A stretch of DNA of 64,000 nt from CAIWHR01 sp963724975 (lineage in GTDB: Bacteria > Pseudomonadota > Gammaproteobacteria > Burkholderiales > Casimicrobiaceae), in NCBI GenBank assembly GCA_963724975.1, contig CAVRXB010000002.1:1-64000 (forward strand), in the 5' to 3' direction. The position numbers and the translations under genes are program-made. Positions 35,479-45,090 of the stretch are shown here, in pieces (position 1 is the first letter of the stretch; every line of letters begins with the position of its first letter). The notes under the pieces were generated by a model. That model searched no databases, was not told the DNA's origin, and worked only from the letters and a program-made list of their open reading frames with translations.

Positions 35479-35577
35479 CCCCCGATCAAGGCAACCACCT
35501 CGGATAGTATTGAAGCGCGACCGCCATGTAAAATGCGGCCTCTAGCACCTCCTCGCGAATCGTGCCGGAAGGCCGAC

Positions 35578-36828
35578 ATGCTTGCGGGCCTTGTGGGTTG
35601 TCTTGCCTTGCTGTCCCTCGGCCCCATGTCTGCCGGGGCTGGCACGCTCGTCATCAATTCAAACGCCGCGGATCCCGCGCCACGTGCCGCGTGGCAGGCC
35701 GCCGTCGATCGTTTTCAGCTTGAAAATCCCGATGTCACCGTCGAGTTCAATGTCTACGATCACGAAAGCTACAAGAAAGCGATCCGGAACTGGCTGACCG
35801 GAATGCCGCCCGACGTCGTTTTCTGGTTCGGGGGAAACCGCATGCGCCAGTTCGCGGCGCCCGGGTTGCTCATGGACCTGAGCGATCTTTACGGTCCGGA
35901 GGCGCGCGCGCGAATGCATCCGTCGGCGATCGATCTCGTCAGTCACGGCGGCCGGCAGTTCGGCGTTCCGTACACTTACTATCAGGTCGGCCTTTATTAT
36001 CGGCGCGACGTGCTCGCGGCGGCAGGTGTGCGAGAGGCACCGCGCACGTTCGTCGACCTCGTCGCGGCCTGCGACAAATTGAAGGCGGCAGGCATCGAGC
36101 CGTTCGCGATCGGAACTCGCGACCTGTGGCCTGCCGCGGCATGGTTCGACTATTTGGACCTGCGCGAAAACGGGTACGCGTTCCACATGTCGCTGATGCA
36201 AGGCGCGGTCGCGTATACGGATCCGCGTGTGCGAGCCGTCTTCAACCGCTGGCGCGAACTGCTCGATCACAACTGCTACAGCCGCAACCACGCATCGTCG
36301 AGTTGGCAGGAAAGCCAGGCGCTGCTCTACCAGGGAAAAGCGGGAATGATGCTGATCGGCAACTACATCGTCGCGAACTTTCCGGCGGACGTTCGCGATA
36401 GGATGGAATTTGCCCGTTTTCCGACGCTGCGCCCTGAAATCGGCCGCTTCGAGGAAGCGCCGTTGAATACCGTGCACGTCCCCGCCGGGGCGCAGAACAA
36501 GGAAGAGGGCAGGCGCTTCATGCAATTCGTGATGCGCGCCGACGTGCAGGAAGCGCTCAACAAGGCGATGCTGCAGCTTCCCGTGAACAAGGAAGCCGCC
36601 ATCGCCGACGACCGCTTTCTCCGCAAGGGCAGCGACCTGATCAGCGAGGCTTCCGCGCTGTCGCAATATTTCGATCGCGACACGAGCGAGGATCTCGCGA
36701 CAATCGCCATGAAGGGCTTCCAGGAGTTCATGCTGCATCCGCAGCGGCTCGCCGCCATCCTGGCCGCAATCGAGAGGGCGCGACAGCGGATCTACGGTCC
36801 GTTGCCGGGCGCCACCGGGACCCCCTGA
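35578..36828 (+). CDS. ABC sugar transporter substrate-binding protein
   Basis: About 416 residues with a signal peptide (residues 1-21, ending SAGAG) and the family-1 solute-binding fold: DPAPRAAWQAAVDRF, DVVFWFGGN, PYTYYQVGLYYRRD. The ligand is likely a sugar or oligosaccharide. ATG 35578 has GGAAGG at good spacing. Two permease genes follow at once. The long frame upstream of the start is antisense to the kinase gene and is not coding. Confidence 0.92.
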   Translation: MLAGLVGCLALLSLGPMSAGAGTLVINSNAADPAPRAAWQAAVDRFQLENPDVTVEFNVYDHESYKKAIRNWLTGMPPDVVFWFGGNRMRQFAAPGLLMDLSDLYGPEARARMHPSAIDLVSHGGRQFGVPYTYYQVGLYYRRDVLAAAGVREAPRTFVDLVAACDKLKAAGIEPFAIGTRDLWPAAAWFDYLDLRENGYAFHMSLMQGAVAYTDPRVRAVFNRWRELLDHNCYSRNHASSSWQESQALLYQGKAGMMLIGNYIVANFPADVRDRMEFARFPTLRPEIGRFEEAPLNTVHVPAGAQNKEEGRRFMQFVMRADVQEALNKAMLQLPVNKEAAIADDRFLRKGSDLISEASALSQYFDRDTSEDLATIAMKGFQEFMLHPQRLAAILAAIERARQRIYGPLPGATGTP

Positions 36829-36839
36829 CGCGCGGCGTC

Positions 36840-37748
36840 ATGGACGGCGGACGCGACCACCCGGACCCGGGCGTTGGCCGCACCGTTGTGTCGGCGCGCC
36901 ATGCCGGATGGTCTACCGCGATCCTGCTCGCGCCCGCCTGCGTGCTGTTCGGCGTGTTCGTGATCTATCCGATTTTTGCGAGCGTCCGCCTTTCGTTGCA
37001 CGACTGGGACGGCGTCGGCGCCATGACGTTCGTCGGGACCAGCAACTATCGCGAGCTCTTTGCGGACCCCGTCTTTCGGACGGCGCTCGCCAACAATCTC
37101 CGCTGGCTCGCCTGCTACGCCGTGGCACCCGTGGTCGGGCTCGCGCTGGCCATCCTGCTGCAGCGGCGGGCTTTCGGGATGCATCTCGCGCGTACGCTCT
37201 TCTTCATGCCGTTCGTGATCAGCCAGGTGATTGTCGGCTTGATCTTCGGCTGGTTCTTCAACACACGCTTCGGATTGCTCAACCGGATCCTCGAGGGCAT
37301 CGGCGCGCCGCACGTCGCGCCGTTCGACAGCGAGACATGGGCGCTCTATCCGATGATCGTCGCCGGGCTGTGGCCGCAGATCGCGTATTGCTTCATCCTC
37401 TACCTGACGGGCCTCGCGGCGCTGGCGCCGGATTCGATCGATGCTGCACGTGTCGACGGCGCGCGCGGCATTCCGCTTGTTCGCCACATCGTGCTGCCGC
37501 AGCTGCGCGGCGTTCATTTTATCGTCGCGATGGTTTGCGCGGTGGCGGCGCTGCGCAGCTTCGACTACGTCGTGATCATGACGCTGGGCGGCCCGTACGA
37601 CAGCTCGACGGTGCTCGCGTATTACATGTTCGAACAGACGTTTCTAGGGCACCGCTATGGCTACGGCGCGGCGATCGCGGTCGTGCTCCTCGCGTTGATG
37701 AGCTGCATCATCATTATGCTGCTTTGGCGGATGTTCCGTCGCGAATAG
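36840..37748 (+). CDS. ABC sugar transporter permease (MalF/UgpA type)
   Basis: 302 residues with six membrane helices and the EAA loop DAARVDGARGIPLVRHIVLPQL that contacts the ATPase. N-terminal polar leader of about 24 residues. It starts 11 bases after the binding-protein stop and abuts the next permease. Confidence 0.93.
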   Translation: MDGGRDHPDPGVGRTVVSARHAGWSTAILLAPACVLFGVFVIYPIFASVRLSLHDWDGVGAMTFVGTSNYRELFADPVFRTALANNLRWLACYAVAPVVGLALAILLQRRAFGMHLARTLFFMPFVISQVIVGLIFGWFFNTRFGLLNRILEGIGAPHVAPFDSETWALYPMIVAGLWPQIAYCFILYLTGLAALAPDSIDAARVDGARGIPLVRHIVLPQLRGVHFIVAMVCAVAALRSFDYVVIMTLGGPYDSSTVLAYYMFEQTFLGHRYGYGAAIAVVLLALMSCIIIMLLWRMFRRE

Positions 37749-38597
37749 ATGCTTGCCGCGCCGCTCGCTCGACGCCGTCCGCTTGCCGCGGCGGCCTACG
37801 GCGCGATGGTCGCCGTGTGCCTCATCGTCTGGCTGCTGCCGCTGGGCGGCGTGCTTCTCACGTCGCTGCACTCGGTCGACGATCTTAGCCGCGGCAACAT
37901 CTGGTCGTGGCCTGCGCACCTGCAATGGTCGAATTACGCGACTGTTCTCGGCGCGTCGCGGATGCCGCGGTTCGTCGCCAACAGCTTCCTCGTCACGATC
38001 CCTGCGGTCGCTGCTACCGTCTTCATCTCGGCAATGGCCGGATTCGCGCTCGCGAAGCACGCGTTTCCAGGGAACCGCGCGTTTTTGGTGGTTTTTGTCG
38101 CCGGCAACCTCGTGCCGTTCCAGGTGCTGATGATTCCCGTGCGCGACCTCATGATCGCGCTGCGCCTTTATGACACGCGATGGGCACTCATTCTGTTCCA
38201 CACCGCGTTCCAGACGGGTTTTTGCACGCTGCTGATGCGCAATTTCATCCGCGAGTTGCCCGACCCGTTGCTCGATGCGGCACGGGTGGACGGTGCCGGA
38301 GAGCTCCGGCTTTTCTGGCTCGTCGTGCTGCCGCTCGTGCGCCCCGCGATGGCCGCGGTATCGGTGTTGGTGTTTACATTCGTGTGGAACGATTATTTCT
38401 GGTCGCTGGTGCTCGTGCAATCGGACGCCGCCCGCCCCGTCACCGCCGGACTGCAGTCGCTGCGCGGCATGTGGCAGACGTCCTGGAACTTGGTGGCCGC
38501 GGCGTCGCTTCTCGCCGCCGTGCCGCCGATTGCGGTGTTCTTTGTCATGCAACGCTACCTGATCGCCGGACTCACCTACGGTGGCGGCGAGCGCTGA
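37749..38597 (+). CDS. ABC sugar transporter permease (MalG/UgpE type)
   Basis: 282 residues, six helices, EAA loop DAARVDGAGELRLFWLVVLP. Its ATG directly follows the previous stop. No ATP-binding subunit follows; the importer must use an ATPase encoded elsewhere, as is known for MsmK/UgpC-type shared ATPases (inference). Confidence 0.93.
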   Translation: MLAAPLARRRPLAAAAYGAMVAVCLIVWLLPLGGVLLTSLHSVDDLSRGNIWSWPAHLQWSNYATVLGASRMPRFVANSFLVTIPAVAATVFISAMAGFALAKHAFPGNRAFLVVFVAGNLVPFQVLMIPVRDLMIALRLYDTRWALILFHTAFQTGFCTLLMRNFIRELPDPLLDAARVDGAGELRLFWLVVLPLVRPAMAAVSVLVFTFVWNDYFWSLVLVQSDAARPVTAGLQSLRGMWQTSWNLVAAASLLAAVPPIAVFFVMQRYLIAGLTYGGGER

Positions 38598-38771
38598 CGC
38601 CGCTCCCCTTCCGTCGCCGGAGACTGTCCTACATCCGATTGCGGTGGCGTCCTGCTGCCGGACCCGGCGGAAACAACGAAATTGCGAATGCTATTGAGGG
38701 CGACCGCCCGGGGTTCGGAGGTTGGCTCGGGTAGTGCGGGGATACGGTCGCCGCAGCCGATCGGAGGAACA

Positions 38772-38954
38772 ATGAAGTCGATTTTGGATCCGAGCTTCCG
38801 CTATGTGCCCAGCGCATCGACCGACGTGCGGAAAACATTTGCGCGGATTCGTCGCGAAATGCAAAAGTCAGGTGCCGCAAACGCACGATCGCCTGCCGAT
38901 CCCTCGCGGGTGCTGATGTTTTCGCGCGCAACGGAAATCGCGACTCGCGGGTAG
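38772..38954 (+). CDS. Small conserved hypothetical protein
   Basis: 60 residues, basic: MKSILDPSFRYVPSASTDVR then KTFARIRREMQK. ATG 38772 has CGGAGGAACA just upstream. I recall similar short proteins annotated only as hypothetical in Burkholderiales, without assigned function. A GTAGGAC motif (minus strand, 38626-38632) lies in its upstream gap. Confidence 0.65.
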   Translation: MKSILDPSFRYVPSASTDVRKTFARIRREMQKSGAANARSPADPSRVLMFSRATEIATRG

Positions 38955-39028
38955 CCGTTTCCGCGCATTCCATCGACTACGGGAAACGGCCCGCGAACGC
39001 ATCCGCGGACCGGGAAGAGGAACAAAGC

Positions 39029-39931
39029 ATGGCGCCCACACTGGACAGCCGGCGGGACGTCATCGACGAACCGAAACCCCCGTTTCCGCGCCAGCACCAG
39101 CGCGGCCCCGGCCTCGAGTCGAAGCTCGAACCGCGACCGCGCTATGAGGCGGAAGCGTACCGTGCCGCGAACAAATTGGAGGGCAAGGTCGCACTCGTGA
39201 CGGGAGGGGATTCCGGAATCGGACGTGCCGTTGCGGTGATCTTCGCCCGCGAAGGCGCCGACGTCGCCATCGCCTACTTGCCAGAAGAACAATCGGACGC
39301 CGAAGAAACGCGCGCCGCCATCGAGCGTGAAGGTCGTCGCTGCGTGATGTTGTCGGGCGATCTCACCGATCCCGGGTTCTGCGCGCGTGTCGTCGAGACG
39401 ACGATCGCCGAACTGGGCAAGCTCGATATTCTGGTCTCGAATGCCGCGCATCAGAACCGCAAGCAAAAGCTCGCCGACCTCACCGACACCGAGCTTGCAG
39501 AGACGTTCGAGACCAACGTGTACGCGTACGTTCGGCTTGCGCGTGCGGCACTCGATCACATGCAGCGGGGCGGCGTGATCATCGCCACCAGCTCGGAGAC
39601 GGGCATTCTCGGGTCGCGCAAGCTGCCGGATTATTCCGCCACCAAGGGTGCCATCAATGCATTCACCAAATCACTCGCCCGGGATGTCGTCGAGAAAGGC
39701 ATACGGGTCAATGCCATTGCGCCGGGTCCCGTATGGACGCCGCTCAATCCTTCGGACGCGGGAATGACGCCGGAAAGGGTGGCTGAATTTGGAGCCGACA
39801 GCCCGATGGGTCGCCCGGCGCAGCCGGAAGAGCTCGCGCCAGCGTACGTCTTCCTGGCGTCGAATGCGGATTCGTCGTACATCACCGGAACCGTTCTGCA
39901 GGTGATGGGCGGCGAAACGAGCGGAGGTTAG
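39029..39931 (+). CDS. SDR oxidoreductase, stress-protein-39-like
   Basis: 300 residues. A 50-residue leader (PKPPFPRQHQRGPGLE) typical of the YhdF/YdaD general-stress SDR group precedes the Rossmann site TGGDSGIGRA (58-67). Ser189, Tyr202 and Lys206 complete the triad. Homologues are induced by general stress in Bacillus. It starts a run of stress and repair genes through LigD. Confidence 0.9.
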   Translation: MAPTLDSRRDVIDEPKPPFPRQHQRGPGLESKLEPRPRYEAEAYRAANKLEGKVALVTGGDSGIGRAVAVIFAREGADVAIAYLPEEQSDAEETRAAIEREGRRCVMLSGDLTDPGFCARVVETTIAELGKLDILVSNAAHQNRKQKLADLTDTELAETFETNVYAYVRLARAALDHMQRGGVIIATSSETGILGSRKLPDYSATKGAINAFTKSLARDVVEKGIRVNAIAPGPVWTPLNPSDAGMTPERVAEFGADSPMGRPAQPEELAPAYVFLASNADSSYITGTVLQVMGGETSGG

Positions 39932-39935
39932 CCTG

Positions 39936-40130
39936 ATGCGAATGTGTCCCATCGACCTCGACGTTTGCGAACGCGCCGGATGCGGCGGCGGGACGTGCGA
40001 GCTCGCAGGTGTCTCACCGCTTTTGCTCTGCTGGGAATGTGGCGCAGTCGAAGCCCACGCGCACGGCGAGGAGGTGTGCGTCGTCTGCCTCCATACCTAT
40101 ACGCCGGCGCCGGCAACGGAAGGAGCTTGA
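39936..40130 (+). CDS. Small Cys-rich protein upstream of Ku
   Basis: 64 residues with eight Cys: CPIDLDVCERAGCGGGTCEL and LCWECGAVEAHAHGEEVCVVCLHTY. The CWEC and CVVC pairs suggest a zinc ribbon. GGAGG precedes ATG 39936. It lies four bases after the SDR and directly before Ku, so it is cotranscribed with the end-joining genes. No known function. Confidence 0.7.
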   Translation: MRMCPIDLDVCERAGCGGGTCELAGVSPLLLCWECGAVEAHAHGEEVCVVCLHTYTPAPATEGA

Positions 40131-40131
40131 G

Positions 40132-41076
40132 ATGGCGCGCGCACTATGGAAAGGGGCGATCACGTTCGGTCTCGTCAACATTCCCGTCGAGCTCTTCCCC
40201 GCGGAGGATCGAAAGACATTCAAGTTCTCGATGCTCGACAAGCGCGACCTGACGCCGGTGGGCTACAAGCGCTACAGCAAGACCACCGGCAAGGAAGTCG
40301 CGTGGGAGAACATCGTCAAGGGGTACGAGTACGAGAAGGACCAATACGTCGTGCTGTCCGACGAGGACTTCCGGCGTGCCAACGTGAAAGCCACGCAGAC
40401 GATCGATATCCAGGCGTTCGTCGACGAGAACGAGATTCCGGCGGAGTATTACGAGTCTCCCTACTATCTCGCGCCGGGCGCGCGCGGCGAAAAGGTGTAC
40501 GCGCTCTTGCGCGAGACCCTGAAGAGCACGCATCGTATCGCGGTCGCGCAGGTTGTCATCCGCACCACACAGCATCTCGCCGCCGTGGTGCCACATGGGC
40601 GCGCGCTGATGTTGATCACGCTGCGCTACGCCGACGAGCTCCGTCCTGCGAGCGGCATCGATCTGCCGCCGGAAAGCTTGAAGTTGGCCGGCGTGAACCC
40701 GAAGGAAATCGCGCTCGCCAAGCGCCTGGTCGACGACATGACCGAGCGATGGAATCCGGCGCAGTTCAAGGACACCTACCACACCGACCTGATGGCGCGG
40801 ATCAATCAGAAGATAAGGCAGGGGCAGACGAAGGAAATCACGAAGCCCGAGGCAGGCGAGGAGGGCGCGCCGCGCTCGGCGCAAATCATCGATCTCGCCG
40901 ATCTATTGAAGCAAAGCCTCGGCAAGGGTGCGTCGACGCGTAAAGCACCCTTGCGCAAGGAATCGACGGCTGCCGCAGCCAAGACCGCCAAGGCATCGCT
41001 TCATGTTGTCGGCAGCGCCAAGTCCGCGGGCAGGCGCACCGCTGCCCGCGCGGCTGCGAGGCGCAAGCGCGCGTAG
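40132..41076 (+). CDS. ku: Bacterial Ku, non-homologous end joining
   Basis: 314 residues. The Ku core starts MARALWKGAITFGLVNIPVE and includes DKRDLTPVGYKRYSKTTGKEV and TLRYADELR; a Lys/Ala-rich tail (residues 260-314) extends the DNA contact, as in many proteobacterial Ku. It binds double-strand ends and recruits LigD. ATG 40132 has an AAGGAG site; the longer frame is rejected. LigD starts 25 bases downstream. Confidence 0.95.
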   Translation: MARALWKGAITFGLVNIPVELFPAEDRKTFKFSMLDKRDLTPVGYKRYSKTTGKEVAWENIVKGYEYEKDQYVVLSDEDFRRANVKATQTIDIQAFVDENEIPAEYYESPYYLAPGARGEKVYALLRETLKSTHRIAVAQVVIRTTQHLAAVVPHGRALMLITLRYADELRPASGIDLPPESLKLAGVNPKEIALAKRLVDDMTERWNPAQFKDTYHTDLMARINQKIRQGQTKEITKPEAGEEGAPRSAQIIDLADLLKQSLGKGASTRKAPLRKESTAAAAKTAKASLHVVGSAKSAGRRTAARAAARRKRA

Positions 41077-41100
41077 ACGCCGGTCGTCGTACAGCCGCCC

Positions 41101-43716
41101 ATGGCGCTCGAGACCTATCGCGCGAAGCGCAATTTTCGCCGCACGCCGGAGCCCTCCGGCCGCAAGCGCAGCACCCGGTCGAGCGGACGCTCGTTCGTCG
41201 TGCAAAAGCACGCGGCAAGCCACCTTCACTACGATTTTCGGCTGGAGCAGGACGGCGTCCTGATGAGCTGGGCAATTCCAAAGGGTCCAAGCCTCGATCC
41301 TGCGGACAAGCGGCTCGCGATGCATGTCGAGGACCATCCGATCGAGTACGGCGGATTCGAAGGCGTCATCCCCAAAGGCGAATACGGCGGCGGCACGGTG
41401 ATGGTCTGGGATCGCGGCACGTGGACTCCGAACGGCGATCCGGTCGCGGGTTACGCCAAGGGCGAACTCAAGTTCACGCTCGACGGCGAGAAGCTCAAAG
41501 GCGGCTTCGTACTGGTGCGCACGCGCGGTAGCAAATACGGCGGCAAGTCGGGCGACAAGGCCTGGCTTCTCATCAAGGAGAAGGACGCCTTTGCTTCGCC
41601 TAGCAACGGCGCGATTGTCGACGCTGCGCCGGACAGCGTCGTGACGGGTCGCACGATCGACGAAATCGCCCATGCGAAGAAGCATGTCTGGCATTCGAAG
41701 CTGTCGGTCGGTGCGAACGTGCGCGCGGGCGCGATCGTTTCTTCGTCGAAGGCACCCAAGCGCGCCACCAAAGCGAGCGTGGCGTCCGTCCCGGGGGCGA
41801 AGAAAGCGGCGCTGCCGGCGCTGCTTGCGCCTGTTCTCGCGACGCTCGTCGATCGCGCGCCGACGGGAGACGAGTGGATCAACGAGATCAAGTACGACGG
41901 CTACCGGATGGTTTGTCGCGTTGATGGTGGCAGCGCGCGGCTCATTTCCCGCAACGGCAATGATTGGACCAAAGCATTTCCGGAGATCGCAAAAGATCTC
42001 GCTCGACTGCCGGTCAAGCGGGCATGGATCGACGGCGAAGTGGTTGTCCTCGATGCGCAAGGCCGCTCGAGCTTCCAGGCGCTCCAGAACGCGCTGACGG
42101 GCGCGTCGACGCGCGGCCTCGCGTTCTTCGCCTTCGATGTCATGTACCGCGATGGCTACGACCTGCGCGGCGTTGCCCTCCGCGAGCGCAAGCGAGTGCT
42201 ACGCGAAATTGTTGGCAAAGGCGTGGGAACGGTCAGGCTTGGCCCCGAGGTCCAGGGAAGAAGCGAAGCGTTTTTCGGGCAGGCGTGCAAGCTTCGACTC
42301 GAAGGCGCCGTGTGCAAGAAAGCGGATTCGCTCTACGCGGGCGGCACGCGCTCGCGCGACTGGTTGAAGGTCAAGTGCACGCAGCGGCAGGAGATGGTGG
42401 TCGGCGGCTTTACCGATCCGCAGGGTTCGCGCGAGGGCTTCGGCGCATTGTTGCTTGGGTACTATGATGACGGCAAGCTTCGCTATTCAGGCAAGGTCGG
42501 CACGGGCTTCGACGACGAAATCCTGCGGAAGTTGATACCGGAGCTTCGCAAGCGCGAGCAGCCCGAGCCCGCTTTCGTGGACCCGCCGCGTGGCTACGCG
42601 GCCAAAGGAGCGCACTGGATCAGCCCCGACTTGGTGGCCGAGGTGTCATTTACCGAATGGAGCAATGATGACGCTCTGCGTCACCCGTCGTTCCTCGGCC
42701 TGCGGGCCGACAAGAAGGCCGCGGATGTGGTGCGCGAGCGTGCCGTGAAGCCTGCCGCCAAAGCGAGCAAGTCAGCGAAACCCGCCTCGCAGCTTCGACG
42801 TGCAAAGGCGAGTGCGCCGCCCGATGTTGCGCATCCGGTGGCCGGCGTCTCGTTGTCGCACCCCGAAAAGCCGTACTTTCCGGAAGCGGGCCTCACCAAG
42901 GGCGATCTCGCGAATTACTATGTCGGGATAGCGCCACATCTGCTGCCTCACATCGAGGGTCGACCGCTCAGTCTCGTGCGTTGCCCGGACGGCTGGTCGG
43001 GTCAGTGCTTTTATCAGAAACACGCCGACCGCGCCGTCAACAAGGCAGTCCCGCGCGTCGAAGTCCAGGAGAGCAAGGGGAGGGCAACCTACCTCGGCGC
43101 GAATTCGGCGACGGCGCTGGCAGCGCTGGTGCAGTGGGGCGTCATCGAGCTGCACCCGTGGGGGTCGCGCACGCCGCGCCTCGACCGGCCCGACCGTATC
43201 ATTTTCGATTTCGACCCCGACGAGAAGCTCGCATGGAAGGAGCTCGTCACCGCGGTCGGGCTCCTCCATTCGCTGCTCGACGAAATGAAGCTCGTCGGAT
43301 TTCTCAAGACGACCGGCGGGAAGGGGCTGCACGTCGTGCTGCCCATTCGCGCGACGCTGTCCTGGGATGACGCCAAATCCTTCTCCAGGGCGGTCGCCGA
43401 TTTTCTCGTTCGCACGTTCCCGGATCGGTTCACGGCAACCGCCGCCAAGGAAAAACGCAAGGGAAAGATCTTCATCGACTATCTGCGCAACAGCGAAGGA
43501 GCGACCGCGATCGCGCCGTACGCCGTCCGGGCGCGCGCCAATGCGCCGGTTGCCACGCCGATCGCCTGGTCGGAGCTCGAACGCGATGTCCGCTTCGATT
43601 ACTTCAACGTGCGCAATATTCCGGAGCGGCTCACCCGCGCGCATGCCGATCCGTGGGCAAAGTTCGGCGCCACGCGGCAGACGATTACCGCGACGATGAA
43701 AAAGCGTTTGACCTAA
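41101..43716 (+). CDS. ligD: LigD multifunctional end-joining DNA ligase (PE-LIG-POL)
   Basis: 871 residues in the order phosphoesterase (about 30-165, FVVQKHAASHLHYDFRLEQD and FEGVIPKGEYGGG), ATP-dependent ligase (about 240-540, with nucleotidyl Lys264 in EIKYDGYR), and primase-polymerase (about 575-865, with SHPEKPYFPE and the DFDPD metal site). It processes, fills and seals double-strand breaks held by Ku. All catalytic motifs that can be checked are intact. Confidence 0.96.
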   Translation: MALETYRAKRNFRRTPEPSGRKRSTRSSGRSFVVQKHAASHLHYDFRLEQDGVLMSWAIPKGPSLDPADKRLAMHVEDHPIEYGGFEGVIPKGEYGGGTVMVWDRGTWTPNGDPVAGYAKGELKFTLDGEKLKGGFVLVRTRGSKYGGKSGDKAWLLIKEKDAFASPSNGAIVDAAPDSVVTGRTIDEIAHAKKHVWHSKLSVGANVRAGAIVSSSKAPKRATKASVASVPGAKKAALPALLAPVLATLVDRAPTGDEWINEIKYDGYRMVCRVDGGSARLISRNGNDWTKAFPEIAKDLARLPVKRAWIDGEVVVLDAQGRSSFQALQNALTGASTRGLAFFAFDVMYRDGYDLRGVALRERKRVLREIVGKGVGTVRLGPEVQGRSEAFFGQACKLRLEGAVCKKADSLYAGGTRSRDWLKVKCTQRQEMVVGGFTDPQGSREGFGALLLGYYDDGKLRYSGKVGTGFDDEILRKLIPELRKREQPEPAFVDPPRGYAAKGAHWISPDLVAEVSFTEWSNDDALRHPSFLGLRADKKAADVVRERAVKPAAKASKSAKPASQLRRAKASAPPDVAHPVAGVSLSHPEKPYFPEAGLTKGDLANYYVGIAPHLLPHIEGRPLSLVRCPDGWSGQCFYQKHADRAVNKAVPRVEVQESKGRATYLGANSATALAALVQWGVIELHPWGSRTPRLDRPDRIIFDFDPDEKLAWKELVTAVGLLHSLLDEMKLVGFLKTTGGKGLHVVLPIRATLSWDDAKSFSRAVADFLVRTFPDRFTATAAKEKRKGKIFIDYLRNSEGATAIAPYAVRARANAPVATPIAWSELERDVRFDYFNVRNIPERLTRAHADPWAKFGATRQTITATMKKRLT

Positions 43717-43734
43717 AGCTGCGAGCTGGCGCGG

Positions 43735-44412
43735 TCAGCGACGGATAGTCGAGTCCCGCCGATTATCGCCTTCGGGATCGAGCGTCAACGGAAGACCCGA
43801 CAACGGGTCGGCATGCATCCCATAGAGGCGGCGTTCCTGCTCTGCTTCTTCGACCGTGTACGGGCGTGCGGAGCCGTTGAAGCCGTTCCACCCGGCATCC
43901 CGCCAGCGCGCCGCGCGTTCGTCGATGTCGATGCCGCCGTTCATCAGCATGAATTCAGCGGCCCGATCCGCGCGCGCATCGTCGGCGCGCACCGTGATGA
44001 TCGCGCCGCCGCGGCGCACTGCTTCGGCGTAATACGACGCATGTTCCTCGCGTATCCCTTCGCCGGTCAGCGCTCCAATCAGACCACCTGCCACCGCACC
44101 GGCGCCTGCGCCTGTTAACGCGACAACGAGCGGACCCGCGGCCACGATCGCACCCAAGCCCGGAAGCGCCACCGCCGCCAGGTTCGCGACCAATCCAACC
44201 GCGCCTCCCAACACGCCGCCGGTGACTGCTCCGGTTGCGGTGTTCGAGGGCGCCTCGGCGTCCGATGCGAGCTCGTGCGGTCGACGGGCGCCGGCGACGT
44301 CGCTCGCCACCACGCTGATCTCCTCGTCGCGAAATCCGTTGTCCTTCAGTATTTGCGCGACTCTCTGCGCTGACTCGTATCCGTCGAACGAGCCTACGAC
44401 TGTCTTGGTCAT
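43735..44412 (-). CDS. General-stress glycine-zipper protein
   Basis: 225 residues. An N-terminal domain (VVGSFDGYESAQRVAQILKDNGF) like the YflT/GSP17M heat-induced family, a central glycine-rich hydrophobic hairpin (GAVTGGVLGGAVGLVAN and GAGAVAGGLIGALTG), and a C-terminal repeat of the first fold plus a polar tail (EEAEQERRLYGMHADPLSG). Likely membrane associated and stress induced (family inference). ATG 44412 is the conserved start. It is convergent with LigD. Confidence 0.83.
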   Translation of the reverse strand: MTKTVVGSFDGYESAQRVAQILKDNGFRDEEISVVASDVAGARRPHELASDAEAPSNTATGAVTGGVLGGAVGLVANLAAVALPGLGAIVAAGPLVVALTGAGAGAVAGGLIGALTGEGIREEHASYYAEAVRRGGAIITVRADDARADRAAEFMLMNGGIDIDERAARWRDAGWNGFNGSARPYTVEEAEQERRLYGMHADPLSGLPLTLDPEGDNRRDSTIRR

Positions 44413-44507
44413 CGCGATCTCCTGGGGTGCACGGCAAGAACTCCGGCACTCGGTGACAAATGCCATCCGCCGTCTACGCTGTCTATCGGAGGCAGCGAAT
44501 GTCGCGC

Positions 44508-44523
44508 GTAGGATTTGTCCGTC
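44508..44523 (+). promoter_or_regulatory. GTAGGAC-CCGAC-like intergenic motif (variant)
   Basis: GTAGGAT, four bases, CCGTC. It is a one-mismatch-per-half form of the motif found at 45326, 47875, 54832 and 59944. It lies upstream of the general-stress gene. Confidence 0.35.
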
Positions 44524-44595
44524 GCATCGAGCCTAAACAACATGGCCGATGACGCTTTGCGCCACCGGCCATGTCGGCACAACGATTGCAGGCGG

Positions 44596-45090
44596 TCAAA
44601 ATACCTTGGAGCTCTCCGAACCCGCCGACATACGCGGGTCGCGCACCGAGGACAAGTTGTCATCCCAATACGGCCGGACGTCGTAGTAGGAGTGGATCGC
44701 GTTCGCCCAGCTCGAGTCAGCCATCGATGGCCAGTGGTCCTTGTCGAATCCGGGGGCGTTCTCCAGACGGTCCTTCGCGATATTGAGGATGAACCGTTTT
44801 TCGGCTGCATCGAGCGTAAGCGCCGTCCAGGGGATCGCAAAAAGCTTGTTGCCGACGCCGAGGAATCCGCCGAACGAGAGAACAGCGTAAGCAATGCGCC
44901 CGGTGGTGACGTCGAGCATGATCGCCTTGATGTCGCCGAAATCTTCGCCCGCCGAATTGACGACCGAATCGCCGATCAGTGTTTCAGCGCTCATGACCTC
45001 AGGCCCTGGACCGTCAGAGCGAGTTTGATCGGCGCCGATGATGGGTGCGCCGCCCGTGATGGTGGAGCCGATGTCGGTACGTGTGACCAT
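44596..45090 (-). CDS. PRC-barrel domain protein
   Basis: 164 residues. A disordered leader precedes a PRC-barrel (about 33-110: SAETLIGDSVVNSAGEDFGD and GKLFAIPWTALTLDAAEKRF-like text), then an aromatic acidic tail (SYYDVRPYWDD). PRC-barrels bind RNA or membrane partners; stand-alone ones are often stress-linked. ATG 45090 has AGGAGG at good spacing. Confidence 0.85.
   Translation of the reverse strand: MVTRTDIGSTITGGAPIIGADQTRSDGPGPEVMSAETLIGDSVVNSAGEDFGDIKAIMLDVTTGRIAYAVLSFGGFLGVGNKLFAIPWTALTLDAAEKRFILNIAKDRLENAPGFDKDHWPSMADSSWANAIHSYYDVRPYWDDNLSSVRDPRMSAGSESSKVF

Noticed and set aside
34303..35577. Long N-terminal extension of the sugar-binding protein
   Set aside because: It is antisense to the PAS histidine kinase; a signal peptide begins at 35578.
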